A stretch of DNA of 64,000 nt from RYN-230 sp963760405 (GTDB taxonomy: Bacteria; Actinomycetota; Actinomycetes; Streptosporangiales; Streptosporangiaceae): positions 372,001-436,000 of the forward strand of contig CAVXCV010000009.1 of assembly GCA_963760405.1 (NCBI GenBank), in the 5' to 3' direction. The notes under the pieces are model-generated. The model had not been told where the DNA came from. It ran no database searches and saw only the letters and a program-made list of their open reading frames with translations. The first letter of the stretch is position 1, and every line of letters starts with the position of its first letter. The translations under genes were made by a program, and so were the position numbers. Positions 9,387 to 18,197 of the stretch are shown one piece after another.

Positions 9387-11843
9387 TCAGCTCCGGGTAA
9401 CCGCCTCGAGGTTGTCCCGTACCGCGCGGGTCAGCGGGTGGTCCCGGCCCAGGGCCAGCTCACAGTCAGTCAGCGTGCGCTCGAACACGCCGACCGCGTC
9501 GGTCAGCCGCAACGCCGCCTGGTAGCCGCCCGCCAGGTTGGCGCGAGCGGTGAGGGTGGCCTGGTGCGTGGGGCCGAGCACCTGCTCGCAATCGGTCAGC
9601 GTCTGCTCGTACAGCGGCAGCGCGTCCTTCAGCCGGCCGGCCGAATGGTAGGCGTTGGCCAGGTTGGCCCGGGCGGTAAGGGTGTCCGGGTCGCGCGTGC
9701 CCTGGGCCAGTTCCCGGTCGGTGAGCGTGTGCTCGTAGTGTGGGATGGCGTCCTTGACCCGCCCGGCGGCGAGAAGGGCGTTGGCCAGGTTGCCCCGCGC
9801 GGTCAGCGTGTCCGGGTCATACCGGCCGAGCACCCGTTCCCGGTCGGCCAGGGTCCGCTCGTACTGCGGCAGTGCCTGCTTCGCCTGCCCGGAGATCCGG
9901 TACGCAAAGGCCAGGTCGGCCCGGGCGCTCAGGGTATCCGGGTGATCGGGCCCCTGCGTCTGCTCCCGTTCGGCCAGGATCCGCTCGTACTCCGGGACGG
10001 CCTGGGTGAGATCCCCGGTGGCGCGCTGGGCATGCGCCCGCCCGGCCCGCGCGCTGAGCGTGTCCGGGTGCTGGGGGCCGAGCCTGCGTTCCAGGTCCGC
10101 CACGGTCTGCTCGAAGATTGGCAGCGCGCTGCCCGGGTCCCCGGCGAGCAGGTAGGCGGCGGCCAGGTCGGCCCGCGCGCTGAGCGTGTCCGGGTGCCGC
10201 GGGCCGAGCACCCATTCGCGGTCGGCGATCACCCGCTCGAACAGCGGCAGGGCGTCGCTGGCCCGGCCCGCCGTGGCGTAGGCATGGGCCAGGTAGCCGC
10301 ACGAGGTCAGCGTGTCAGGGTGGTCGTGGCCAAGCTGTTCCTGGCGCTGCGCCAGGGTCTGCTCGTGCACGATGACCGCCTCGTCCATCCGGTCTGCGGC
10401 CTCGTACGCCGAGGCCAGGCCGTCCAGGCAGTGGAAGGTATGCGGGCTGGCCGGCCCGAGCGCCCGGTTGGCGCTGTCCAGCAGTCCCTCCCAGTAGAGG
10501 ATGGCCACGCCGGTCAGCGGGCCATGGCCCAGGCTCTGCCCGGCCCGCAGCAGCACCGGGTGGGCCTCCGGCACCCACAGCGCGTCGCCGCTGACCTCGC
10601 GCAGCCGCCCGGCGCTGTCCCGCAGCGCCTGGGCCAGCCGCTGCGGCACCTGCTGCACCGGCCAGGACTGCATCAGGGCGTCCGCGGCAGACCGCACCGC
10701 CTGCCGGAGCTCCGCTTCGCCGAGGACGGCCCGGGTCAGTGCCTGCACCATCGGGTGCACCTGCACGGTTCGGGTGGTGCTGCCCGGGTTGAGGGTCACC
10801 AGGCCAGCCCGGATCAGGTTGTGCACGGCCTCGCGGGCCTGCGCTGGTTCGGCGGGCAGGCCCGGATGGCCGGTCAGGAAGCTCCGCGCCGCCGGGGTGG
10901 TGAACACGGCACCGGGGATCCCGGCCGGGTCCAGCAGGCTGGCCAGGATCAGGGCGGGCCGGGCCAGGCCGGCCGGCGACAGCTGGTCGGCGACATCCAG
11001 GGCCAGCGACCAGGTCACCTCGGCCGTAGCCGAGGTGGTGCCGGTGGCCATGTCCCGCCGCAGTTTCCGGTCGGCGAACCAATTGCGGTAATCCCGGCAG
11101 CTGCTGCCGGTGCAGGCCAGCACGGCCGACGCGTGAGCCAGCGCGAGCGGCTGGTAGTCCAGGTCGCCGGCCAGGTCGAGCGCTTCCGTGCGCTGGCCCG
11201 GGTCCGCGTGCAGCCGGGCGGTCAGGTAGGCCAGGGCCTCGCGCATGGTGTACGCGGCGACCGGGAGGATCCGGCGGTCCGGCATTTCGGGGGTGTCGTG
11301 CCGCCGGGTGGTGACCACGACCCGGCCCTGCGGGCCCTGCGGCCACAGCCCGTCCAGGTCGGCCGGGTCGGCGAGGTCATCGATGACGACCAGCCATCGC
11401 CGCGCGCTATCAGCCAGCCAGCTCAGGAAACGCCCGGCCGTGGCGGCCAGGTCATCCACCGGGCCGGCCTCGCCGAATTCCGCGAGCACCTCGGCGTACC
11501 GGGTGAGGACCGCCTCCCGGGTGGGGGCAGACAGCCAGATGAGCAGGTCCACCGACCGGCTGTCCCACAGCCGGTGCGTCAGCGCGGCCGCCAGCTGGGT
11601 CTTGCCGCTCCCGCCGGGCTGGGCCAGCTGCGGCGGGTCCGGCAGCCCGGCCAGGGCCTGTTCCGGGGCCAGTATCAGGGTGTCGCCGGGGTCCAGCTTC
11701 CCGATCAGGCCGAGCCCGGTTTCCGGGCGGGGATTGTGGCAGTCGGCGAGCGGCGGCACTGGCCCATACCGCTGCGGCCAGTCAGCTAGCTGATCTGGCC
11801 CCTGCGACGCGGGCTCGTGGCGCACACCCGGGACCTCCCTCAT
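9387..11843 (-). CDS. NB-ARC/TPR STAND-type protein, copy 2
   Basis: This 818-aa paralogue matches copy 1 along its whole length. It shares WPLRYGPVPPLAD-like text before the NTPase, P-loop GGSGKTQLAAALT, Walker B WLVVIDDL and the same C-terminal TPR array ending in GRDHPLTRAVRDNLEA. Only 51 bp separate the two genes, so a tandem duplication is evident. Divergence is concentrated in the middle region and in individual TPR units. It lacks a recognisable effector domain, like copy 1. As the first gene of the pair it is probably co-transcribed with copy 1. Confidence 0.85.
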   Translation of the reverse strand: MREVPGVRHEPASQGPDQLADWPQRYGPVPPLADCHNPRPETGLGLIGKLDPGDTLILAPEQALAGLPDPPQLAQPGGSGKTQLAAALTHRLWDSRSVDLLIWLSAPTREAVLTRYAEVLAEFGEAGPVDDLAATAGRFLSWLADSARRWLVVIDDLADPADLDGLWPQGPQGRVVVTTRRHDTPEMPDRRILPVAAYTMREALAYLTARLHADPGQRTEALDLAGDLDYQPLALAHASAVLACTGSSCRDYRNWFADRKLRRDMATGTTSATAEVTWSLALDVADQLSPAGLARPALILASLLDPAGIPGAVFTTPAARSFLTGHPGLPAEPAQAREAVHNLIRAGLVTLNPGSTTRTVQVHPMVQALTRAVLGEAELRQAVRSAADALMQSWPVQQVPQRLAQALRDSAGRLREVSGDALWVPEAHPVLLRAGQSLGHGPLTGVAILYWEGLLDSANRALGPASPHTFHCLDGLASAYEAADRMDEAVIVHEQTLAQRQEQLGHDHPDTLTSCGYLAHAYATAGRASDALPLFERVIADREWVLGPRHPDTLSARADLAAAYLLAGDPGSALPIFEQTVADLERRLGPQHPDTLSARAGRAHAQRATGDLTQAVPEYERILAEREQTQGPDHPDTLSARADLAFAYRISGQAKQALPQYERTLADRERVLGRYDPDTLTARGNLANALLAAGRVKDAIPHYEHTLTDRELAQGTRDPDTLTARANLANAYHSAGRLKDALPLYEQTLTDCEQVLGPTHQATLTARANLAGGYQAALRLTDAVGVFERTLTDCELALGRDHPLTRAVRDNLEAVTRS

Positions 11844-11945
11844 GATCCGCGGTAGTTACCTGGATAGCCTATGTCGCCGCGTGGTCCGCCGGGCAGCGTT
11901 CCGTAGGCGCGGGGAAACACTTTGCGCCCGGCAGTCACCCAGCAA

Positions 11946-12902
11946 TCACAAGGCCACCGGCCCACCGTCCCTGCTGCCCGTCCCGCCGCGCCCGGTATCT
12001 GCCCCGCCGCGCCCGGTATCTGCCCCGCCGGCCCTGCTGTCCGCCCTGCCGAGCCGGCTCAGCAGGGCCGCGCGCCACTGTTCGGTCTGCCGGACCTGAT
12101 TGAACGTGAACAGGTGCAGCCCGGCGACGGCCGAGGCCGGGGCGGCCAGGGCGGGCCCGGCCCGGTCCAGGAACCGGTCCGGCTGGTAGCCGCCGGGCGT
12201 GCCGAGCCGGAGGAACCAGTCCGCGTGCCCGGACAGGAACCGGGCCGACTCGGCTACCCCCACCGTGGCTGCCATCCGCAGCAGCCGGGCCCGCTCCACC
12301 GGCCCGGCCAGCCCGACGTAGATCGGCAGGGTCACGCCCCTGGCCCGGACCCGGTGGATCCAGCGGCGCAGCACGGCTGGGTCGAGGCACAGGTTGCTGA
12401 CGATGTAGGAGGCGTGCAGCCGCTTGTCCCACATGGCCTGCACGGTGATGTCGTCGCCGATCCGGGGGTGGCTCTCCGGGTACCCGGTGATCCCGATCCG
12501 CGGGAACGGCCGGCCCATCTCGGCGAGCTGGGTGAGCAGGGCCAGCGCGCTGTCGAACCGGCCAGCCGGGGGATCGGCGTCGCCCGCCGGGACGAACACG
12601 TCGTCCACCCCGGACCGGGTCAGCCGGGCCACGATCTCGGTGAGATGCGCGTCGTCCACCACCAGCCGGGCGGACAAGTGCGGCACCACCCGGTAACCGC
12701 GGGCGGCCAGCCGCTCGGTCAGGCTGATCGTGGCGTCCAGCCCCTTGGCTGGGGAGGCGGTCACCGTCACCGTCATCCCGGCCGGCACCCACTCGGCGAC
12801 CAGATCCTCGATGGCGGCGGTCGGGAACACCTCGTACCGGGGCCGGGCCAGCAGCGGCGCCACCTTCGCCAGCCCCCCGCGCACCACCAGCCTCTCGCGC
12901 AT
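11946..12902 (-). CDS. metF: Methylenetetrahydrofolate reductase-like protein
   Basis: The 318-aa protein has a MetF-type TIM barrel. Visible are an early VTVTASPAKGLDATI strand, FVPAGDADPPAG, IGITGYPESHP, and a C-terminal GLHLFTFNQVRQTEQW strand, all MTHFR-family landmarks. The enzyme interconverts methyl-THF and methylene-THF. Downstream of the corrinoid methyltransferase genes it would oxidise methyl-THF made by methyl transfer. The last ~30 residues are a low-complexity Gly/Arg tail encoded by 18-bp repeats near 11985-12025. It has its own AT-richer upstream region with inverted repeats. It may be a catabolic MetF rather than the biosynthetic one. Confidence 0.85.
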   Translation of the reverse strand: MRERLVVRGGLAKVAPLLARPRYEVFPTAAIEDLVAEWVPAGMTVTVTASPAKGLDATISLTERLAARGYRVVPHLSARLVVDDAHLTEIVARLTRSGVDDVFVPAGDADPPAGRFDSALALLTQLAEMGRPFPRIGITGYPESHPRIGDDITVQAMWDKRLHASYIVSNLCLDPAVLRRWIHRVRARGVTLPIYVGLAGPVERARLLRMAATVGVAESARFLSGHADWFLRLGTPGGYQPDRFLDRAGPALAAPASAVAGLHLFTFNQVRQTEQWRAALLSRLGRADSRAGGADTGRGGADTGRGGTGSRDGGPVAL

Positions 12903-12946
12903 CAGACGTTCACCCTCCCGGCGGCCCAGGAACCGCGGAATGACTT

Positions 12947-13015
12947 CTTTTCACGAGTTTCATATCGACAATTCATGACAAACCACTCGTGATCATGACT
13001 GGAAGTCGTGAAAAG
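12947..13015. promoter_or_regulatory. Nested inverted repeats upstream of metF
   Basis: A perfect 10-bp inverted repeat (CTTTTCACGA at 12947-12956, TCGTGAAAAG at 13006-13015) encloses a second one (TCACGAG 12951-12957, CTCGTGA 12986-12992). The segment is notably AT-rich for this genome. It overlaps the end of the DUF1638 gene and precedes metF, so it may be a metF promoter/operator or a processing hairpin. Confidence 0.5.
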
Positions 13016-13694
13016 TGCGGGATATAGCCACCAGCGACTCCAGCGCACGTTCGAGCCGGACGGTCCCGGTCGGGATGACGGTGAGCGGCAGCCCGAACAT
13101 TCGGGCGACGGCCTGGGCCTCGATTTCCAGGGTTGAATCCGGCGACTGGGCCAGCCACACCAGCCGGCGGTAGTGCCCGAAGTAGTCCGGCCACAGCTCC
13201 GGGTACCGGTCCAGGCCCAGCTCGGCCAGGACCGTCCGGCGGAAACTGCGCACCAGGAAGTCGGTCAGCACGTACGTGCCGGGCTCCGCCTCGAACAGCG
13301 CCGCCATCCGGTCCGGCCCGGCCAGCAGGTCGTAGCAGTGCAGCCCGGGCAGCCGGCGCAGGCCCAGCCGTGCGCACAACTCGTCCAGCGCCCCGTACGT
13401 GCCGCAGTCCGCATAGCCGACCGCGACCGGCAGCCTGCGCCCTAGCGCGTCCAGCGCCAGCCGCTCGACTTCCGGTGCGATCCGGCCCGGCCGGTTGTGC
13501 AGCAGCGCGGGTAGGCAGTGCAGTTCCACCGGCCAGCCCCGCCTGGCGGCGATCTCCCGGATGGGCCCGCCGAGCGCCCCGCAGGCGATGATCACCACTT
13601 GGGGCGTCTGCGATCCGCAGGGTTGCTCAAGCCGGGAAGGCGAGCTGATCGACGAACCGGTCGTTGAAGTCGGCGCGGTCGGAGAGCTCGACAT
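12993..13694 (-). CDS. DUF1638 protein
   Basis: The conserved domain starts at VVIIACGALGGPI and contains LHCLPALLHNRPGRI, YADCGTYGALD and HCYDLLAG, the pattern of DUF1638. This family is repeatedly found beside MttB-type methyltransferase genes; its biochemistry is unknown to me. Conserved Cys and His residues suggest metal or corrinoid handling, which is inference. The ATG at 13694 overlaps the preceding gene by 68 bp and adds a Ser-rich leader. A GTG at 13598, exactly where conservation begins, is an alternative start without a clear ribosome site. Confidence 0.8.
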   Translation of the reverse strand: MSSSPTAPTSTTGSSISSPSRLEQPCGSQTPQVVIIACGALGGPIREIAARRGWPVELHCLPALLHNRPGRIAPEVERLALDALGRRLPVAVGYADCGTYGALDELCARLGLRRLPGLHCYDLLAGPDRMAALFEAEPGTYVLTDFLVRSFRRTVLAELGLDRYPELWPDYFGHYRRLVWLAQSPDSTLEIEAQAVARMFGLPLTVIPTGTVRLERALESLVAISRTFHDFQS

Positions 13695-15504
13695 ACCTCA
13701 CCTCTTCCAGCAGGGCCAGCCCGCCCGCCCGCTCCCGCATGCTGAGCAGGGCCATCTTGGCGCCCTCGCCCGCCACGTTGCCGGCGCTGACCACCCGCAG
13801 CACCGGGATGTCCGGGACCAGGCCGAGCCGGATCGCGTTGCCCGGGGACAGGTAGCTGCCGAACGACCCGGCCAGCAGTACCTGCTGGATGTCGCCGGGC
13901 TGCAGCCCAGCCTCCTCGAGCAGGATGCGCCAGCCGGTGGCGATGGCCGCCTTGGCGAACTGCAGCTCGCGGACGTCCCGCTGGGACAGGTAGACGGACC
14001 GGGCGACGTCGCCCGGCTCGCCCTGCCAGTGCAGCACGAACACCCGCTCCGCGCCGAGCATGGTCAGCCGGTCCGCCAGTCCCGGGGCCAGCGCCGCGGC
14101 CTGGTCTTCGCTGACCAGCCGCCCGGAGGAGTCCAGCAGGCCTAGCCGGACCAGCCCGCACACCGCGTCCACCAGCCCGGAACCGCACAGCCCGGCAGGC
14201 TCGGCATCGCCGATGACCTGCAGGTCCAGCCGGTCCGCTGTCATCGTGACCACCTCGATGGCCCCGTCCGCGGCGCGCATCCCGCACCGGATCGCCGCCC
14301 CCTCGAAGGCGGGCCCGGCCGGTGCGGCCGTGGCCAGCAGCCAGTCCCGGTTGCCCAGCACGATCTCGCAGTTCGTGCCGATGTCGATGAACAGCCGGGT
14401 CCGCGCGTCCCGGTCCATGCCGGAGGCGAGCAGCCCGGCCGTGATGTCGCCGCCCACGTACGCGCCGAACGGCGGGAACACCACCGCCCGGGCCCGCGGA
14501 TGCGCGGTCACGCCCAGGTCAGTGGCGAGCACCTCCGGCAGCAGCCGGGCGGCCATGATGAACGGAGCCACCCCCAGCGGCTCCGGGTCGATGCCCAGCG
14601 CGATGTGCGTCATCGTGGCGTTGCCGGCCAGCGCGATCTCGTACACCTCGGCCGGGTCCACCCCGCCGTCCGCGCACACCTCCGCGGCCAGCCCGGCCAG
14701 GGTCTCGTGCGCCAGTGCGGTCAGCTTGCCCAGCGCCGCCGGGTCCAGCATCGTGGCGCTGATCCGGGTGATCACGTCCGCGCCGAACGGCTGCTGCGCG
14801 TTCAGCGCCGACGCCACCGCGACCGGGGTGGCGGTGGCCAGGTCCAGCAGGGTGGCCACCACCGTGGTGGTGCCCAGGTCAAACGCGATCCCGAACAGTC
14901 GTCCCGAGGTGTCCCCGGGCTCCACGTCGATCAGGACATCATCAACGATGACCGCGGTGACCCGGTAGTCCGCGGCGCGCAGGACCTGGCCCACCCTGCG
15001 CACCGCAAGCAGATCGACCCGCAGTTCCAGGTCATCCACGGCCGCCAGCACCCGCTCGATGTCGGTCTGCTGATCCGCCAGTGACGGCTCGGCCAGTTCC
15101 AGGTAGCGCTTTTGCACGGCCGGGCGCAGGATCACCTGGCGGCCGACCCCGACCGTGGCCGCCTTGGGCCGGGTGACCAGCGGCGGCACCTCGACCCGGG
15201 CGTCCTGGTCGGCCAGGGCCCGGCAGGCCAGCCGCCAGCCGCCGCGCAGCTCGTCGGGGGAGAAGGCGCGGGCGTCCAGTGCCGACGGCGGCGTGGCCCC
15301 GTCCAGCAGCCGTACCTTGCACTTCTTGCAGGTGCCATGGCCGCCGCAGGTCGAGTCGATGGCGATGCCGTTCCAGCTGGCCGCGTCGAACACGGTTACC
15401 CCGGTCGGCACCCGGACCCGCCGCCCGCTCGGCTCGAACACCAGGTCCACCCGGACCGGCCCGTCAGCGGAAACGCCAGCGTCCTTGGCTGGCGCTGTGG
15501 TCAC
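13627..15504 (-). CDS. RACE-type corrinoid protein reductive activator (2Fe-2S, DUF4445/ASKHA)
   Basis: From GTG 15504 this gives 625 aa. An N-terminal plant-type ferredoxin domain holds CGGHGTCKKC, with a fourth Cys in RLACRAL. A DUF4445 ASKHA domain follows, with ATP-binding motif FDLGTTTVVATLLD and later IDIGTNCEIVLG and LAGSFGSYL. RACE proteins use ATP and a low-potential electron to return inactive Co(II) corrinoid to Co(I). This is required when MttB-type methyltransferases load a corrinoid protein. The reading frame is open upstream into the methyltransferase gene, so the two appear fused. A stop overlapping this GTG (GTGA) exists in another frame, which argues for two genes. Confidence 0.88.
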   Translation of the reverse strand: MTTAPAKDAGVSADGPVRVDLVFEPSGRRVRVPTGVTVFDAASWNGIAIDSTCGGHGTCKKCKVRLLDGATPPSALDARAFSPDELRGGWRLACRALADQDARVEVPPLVTRPKAATVGVGRQVILRPAVQKRYLELAEPSLADQQTDIERVLAAVDDLELRVDLLAVRRVGQVLRAADYRVTAVIVDDVLIDVEPGDTSGRLFGIAFDLGTTTVVATLLDLATATPVAVASALNAQQPFGADVITRISATMLDPAALGKLTALAHETLAGLAAEVCADGGVDPAEVYEIALAGNATMTHIALGIDPEPLGVAPFIMAARLLPEVLATDLGVTAHPRARAVVFPPFGAYVGGDITAGLLASGMDRDARTRLFIDIGTNCEIVLGNRDWLLATAAPAGPAFEGAAIRCGMRAADGAIEVVTMTADRLDLQVIGDAEPAGLCGSGLVDAVCGLVRLGLLDSSGRLVSEDQAAALAPGLADRLTMLGAERVFVLHWQGEPGDVARSVYLSQRDVRELQFAKAAIATGWRILLEEAGLQPGDIQQVLLAGSFGSYLSPGNAIRLGLVPDIPVLRVVSAGNVAGEGAKMALLSMRERAGGLALLEEVRYVELSDRADFNDRFVDQLAFPA

Positions 15505-16381
15505 GTCGCCGCCTGCTGACCGCGGCCTGCTCCGCGGCCTGCTGACCCGCCGCCTGCTGCGGCCGCCGCGCCTGCTGACCTGGGCCCGGTGCGCCGCGAT
15601 CCACGCCGCGCCCCACGGGTCGCGGTCCAGGAGCAGGTCGGCGGCCTGCACCGCGCGGACGATCTGCGGCGACCGGGCGTCCAGGATGGCGCTGGTCAGC
15701 CCGCTGGCGATGGCCATCGGCAGGAACGCCGCGCCGATCGTGTGCCGGTCCGGCATGCCGAACGACACGTTGGACGCGCCCAGCGTGGTGTTCACGCCGA
15801 ACTCCTCGCGGAGCAGCTCGATCGTGTCCATGGTCTTGCGCACCAGCGAGGTGTCCGCGCCGATCGGCATGGCCAGCGGGTCGATCACGATGTCCTCGAC
15901 CGGGATGCCGAACCGGCCGGTCGCCACGTCGATGATCTTGCGGGCCAGCTCGAGCCGGCGCCGCGGGTCCTCCGGGATCTCCTCCTCGTCGTTGGGCAGC
16001 GCGATCACCGCCGCGCCGTACTTCTTCACCAGCGGCAGGATCGCGTCCAGCCGCTCGTCCTCCGCGGTGACCGAATTCACCAGCGCCTTGCCCTCATACG
16101 CGGCCAGCCCGGCGTCCAGCACCTCGATGATCGAGGAGTCGATGCACAGCGGCAGGTCGTCATCTGCCCTGGATCAGCTTGACCGCGGCCACCATCAGCT
16201 CGGCCTCGTCGGCCAGCGGCGCGCCCATGTTCACGTCGAGCACCATGGCCCCGCCCGCCATCTGCTGCGCCACGTCGATCTCGATCCGGGACAGGTCGCC
16301 GCGGCGCAGCTGTTCCTGGAAGATCTTCCGGCCGGTCGGGTTGATCCGCTCGCCGATGATGCAGAACGGCTGCTCCGGCAC
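15501..16381 (-). CDS. Methyltetrahydrofolate:corrinoid methyltransferase, pterin-binding (frameshifted)
   Basis: It starts at GTG 16381 with FCIIGERINPTGRKIF, the MetH/AcsE/MtgA-type pterin-binding entry, and GGAMVLDVNMGAP. An extra base in a G run near 16163-16165 breaks the frame. The continuation reads DLPLCIDSSIIEVLDAGLAA and later DIVIDPLAMPIGAD, TTLGASNVSFGMP and a conserved C-terminus near AHRAQ. Corrected length is ~260 residues plus a tail of uncertain frame. The expected role is transfer of the methyl group from the corrinoid protein to THF. A second indel in the repetitive tail (15510-15600) may have fused it to the activator. Confidence 0.82.
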
Positions 16382-16489
16382 TGATCACGACGGTCTTGCT
16401 GGCCGACCGGAGGACGGTGTCCATTCGGCGTCCGCAGCTCGCGTATTCCTGGGCGCGTATTCCTCGTCGCCAATACCTGGGCCGACGCG

Positions 16490-17145
16490 TCATGGCGCGG
16501 CGCTGCTGGATCAGTTCCTTGGCCCGGGCGACCGCGGCGGAGGCATCGGCGGCATAGCCGTCCGCGCCGACCACGTCGGCGTACTCCTGGGTGACCGGCG
16601 CGCCGCCGACCATCACGATCACCTGGTCGCGCAGGCCCGCCTTTTGCAGCGCGTTGATGTTCGCCTTGAACATCGGCATGGTCGTGGTCAGGAACGCGGA
16701 GAAGCCGACGATGTCCGGCTGGTGCTCGCCTGATCGCGTCGACGAACTTCTCCGGCGCGACCTGGACGCCGAGGTCGATGACCTGGAAACCGGCGCCCTC
16801 GAACATGATGTTGACCAGGTTCTTGCCGATGTCGTGCACGTCACCCTTGACCGTGCCCATGACGATCTTGCCGATCGACTGGGCGCCGGTCTCGGCCAGC
16901 AGCGGCCGGAGAATCTCCAGCGCCCCGGCCATCGCCTTGCCCGGCGATCAGCATCTCCGGGACGAAGAAATCGCCGCGCTCGAACCGGGCGCCGACCTCC
17001 TCAAGCGACGGGATCAGCGCCTCGTACAGCAGGGTCTCCGGGCCGAGCCCCATCTCAAGACCTGCACGGGTCAGGCTCGAGCACCCGGGCCGTTGCCGAC
17101 CAGGGTGTAGTCGTAGAGCTGGCGGAGGAGTTCCTCTTGCGTCAC
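16490..17145 (-). CDS. Corrinoid (B12-binding) methyltransferase protein, MttC-like, multiply frameshifted
   Basis: A GTG at 17145 after a GAAGG site begins TQEELLRQLYDYTLVGNG. The four-helix cap continues as LEMGLGPETLLYEALIPSLE. The Rossmann B12 domain contains GDVHDIGKNLVNIMFEGAG, whose DxHxxG His would ligate cobalt, then GFSAFLTTTMPMF and VIVMVGGAPVTQEYAD. Four single-base insertions are needed to read it: two near 17080-17092, one near 16943 and one near 16731. The C-terminus is unclear; a stop at 16490-16492 is used here. It shuttles methyl between the MttB-type enzyme and the THF methyltransferase. Confidence 0.8.
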
Positions 17146-17200
17146 GCGGCACCTTCTCTCTGCGTCTTGCGGCTCTTGCGGCTGGGTACGGCCGGGCCGG

Positions 17201-18115
17201 TCAGGCGGCTAGTCCGAGTCCGGCTGGCGGGGCTGGTGCCCCAGGATCTGCGGACAGGCCGGCCGCCTCGGCCACGCACTGTGCGGCGACTTCGGCGATC
17301 CGGTCCGGGGTGAGCCTGCTGGCCGGCCCGGACACCGACATCGCGGCTACGACCACGGCCCCGTCCTGGTAGACCGGCGCGGCCACCGCGACCAGGCCCG
17401 GTTCCAGCTCCTCGTCGGTTACCGCGTACCCGTGCCGCCGAACCTCGCCAGGTCTGCGTCCAGAGCGTCCCGGCTGGTGATCGTCCGCGCGGTGCGGCTT
17501 CCAGGCGGCCTGGCGGCAGCTGCGGCTGCGCCGTAGGCCAGCAGTACCTTGCCCAGCGCGGCGCAGTGCAGTGGTACCGGACGGCCCGACCCAGTTGGTG
17601 CCGCCGATCAGGTAGGTGCTGTCCACCTGGGCGATCTGCTCGACCAGGCCGCGATGAGCCACGCCGAGGTTGACCGTCTCGCCGGTGACCGCGCCAAGCC
17701 GCTCCAGGAACGGGTGGGCCACCTCGATCAGGCCTGCCTCGGCGCCGCCGCGCCACGCGTACCGGACGAACATCTCGCCGGGCCGGAACCGGCCGTCCGC
17801 GCCGCGCCGCACCAGGCCGCCCCGCTCCAGCGCGAGCAGCAGCCGGGAGGTGGTGCTCTTGGCCAGCCCGGTGGCCGCGGCCAGCTCGGTGAACGTGACC
17901 GAGTCGGCGGCGTGCACCACCTCGGTGACCAGCCGCGCGCCCGGTCGCACGGCCTGGGTTCCGGTGGGCGCCCGGTCGGCGGCCTCGGTCCCGCTGGCCG
18001 CGGCCTGGCTTCCGGTGAGAGCGGCCCGGGTTCCGGTGGGACCGGCCTGGGTTCCGGTGGGAGCAGCCACTGATCCCTCCCGCAGGCCCGGCGGTTGCTT
18101 ACTGTGCATACCCAT
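17201..18115 (-). CDS. IclR-family transcriptional regulator
   Basis: An N-terminal low-complexity leader of Pro/Thr/Gly repeats is followed by a winged HTH (VTFTELAAATGLAKSTTSRLLLALERGGL). An IclR effector domain follows, with VNLGVAHRGLVEQIAQVDS and, at the end, GYAVTDEELEPGLVAVAAPV. Between them about 45 residues read out of frame. An apparent extra base near 17585 and a missing base near 17452 compensate each other; the +1 frame restores PLHCAALGKVLLAYG. It is divergent from the mttB-like gene across an 82-bp gap holding a palindrome, and is probably the local regulator responding to a methylated substrate. Confidence 0.83.
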   Translation of the reverse strand: MGMHSKQPPGLREGSVAAPTGTQAGPTGTRAALTGSQAAASGTEAADRAPTGTQAVRPGARLVTEVVHAADSVTFTELAAATGLAKSTTSRLLLALERGGLVRRGADGRFRPGEMFVRYAWRGGAEAGLIEVAHPFLERLGAVTGETVNLGVAHRGLVEQIAQVDSTYLIGGTNWVGPSGTTALRRAGQGTAGLRRSRSCRQAAWKPHRADDHQPGRSGRRPGEVRRHGYAVTDEELEPGLVAVAAPVYQDGAVVVAAMSVSGPASRLTPDRIAEVAAQCVAEAAGLSADPGAPAPPAGLGLAA

Positions 18116-18136
18116 GAGTTCCATGTTACGGAACTC
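18116..18136. promoter_or_regulatory. Probable IclR operator
   Basis: The perfect 7-bp inverted repeat GAGTTCC-N7-GGAACTC abuts the iclR start in the divergent iclR/mttB gap. The octamer ATGTTACG occurs within it (18123) and again at 18151. IclR-family regulators often bind such TTCC-N-GGAA palindromes, so this is a plausible autoregulatory and mttB control site. Confidence 0.6.
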
Positions 18137-18197
18137 TGTTCTACTATGTGATGTTACGTAGGGAGCACTGGGACGGTCAAGAACGGCCTGGTCATCT

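Noticed and set aside
9387..11843. Plus-strand 783-codon frame opposite the TPR gene
   Set aside because: The TPR repeat gives an open antisense frame with periodic GVRVVG-like text; no independent signals.
11946..12902. metF as simple methionine biosynthesis gene
   Set aside because: Position directly after the corrinoid genes and on the same strand makes a catabolic role more likely, though biosynthetic use cannot be excluded.
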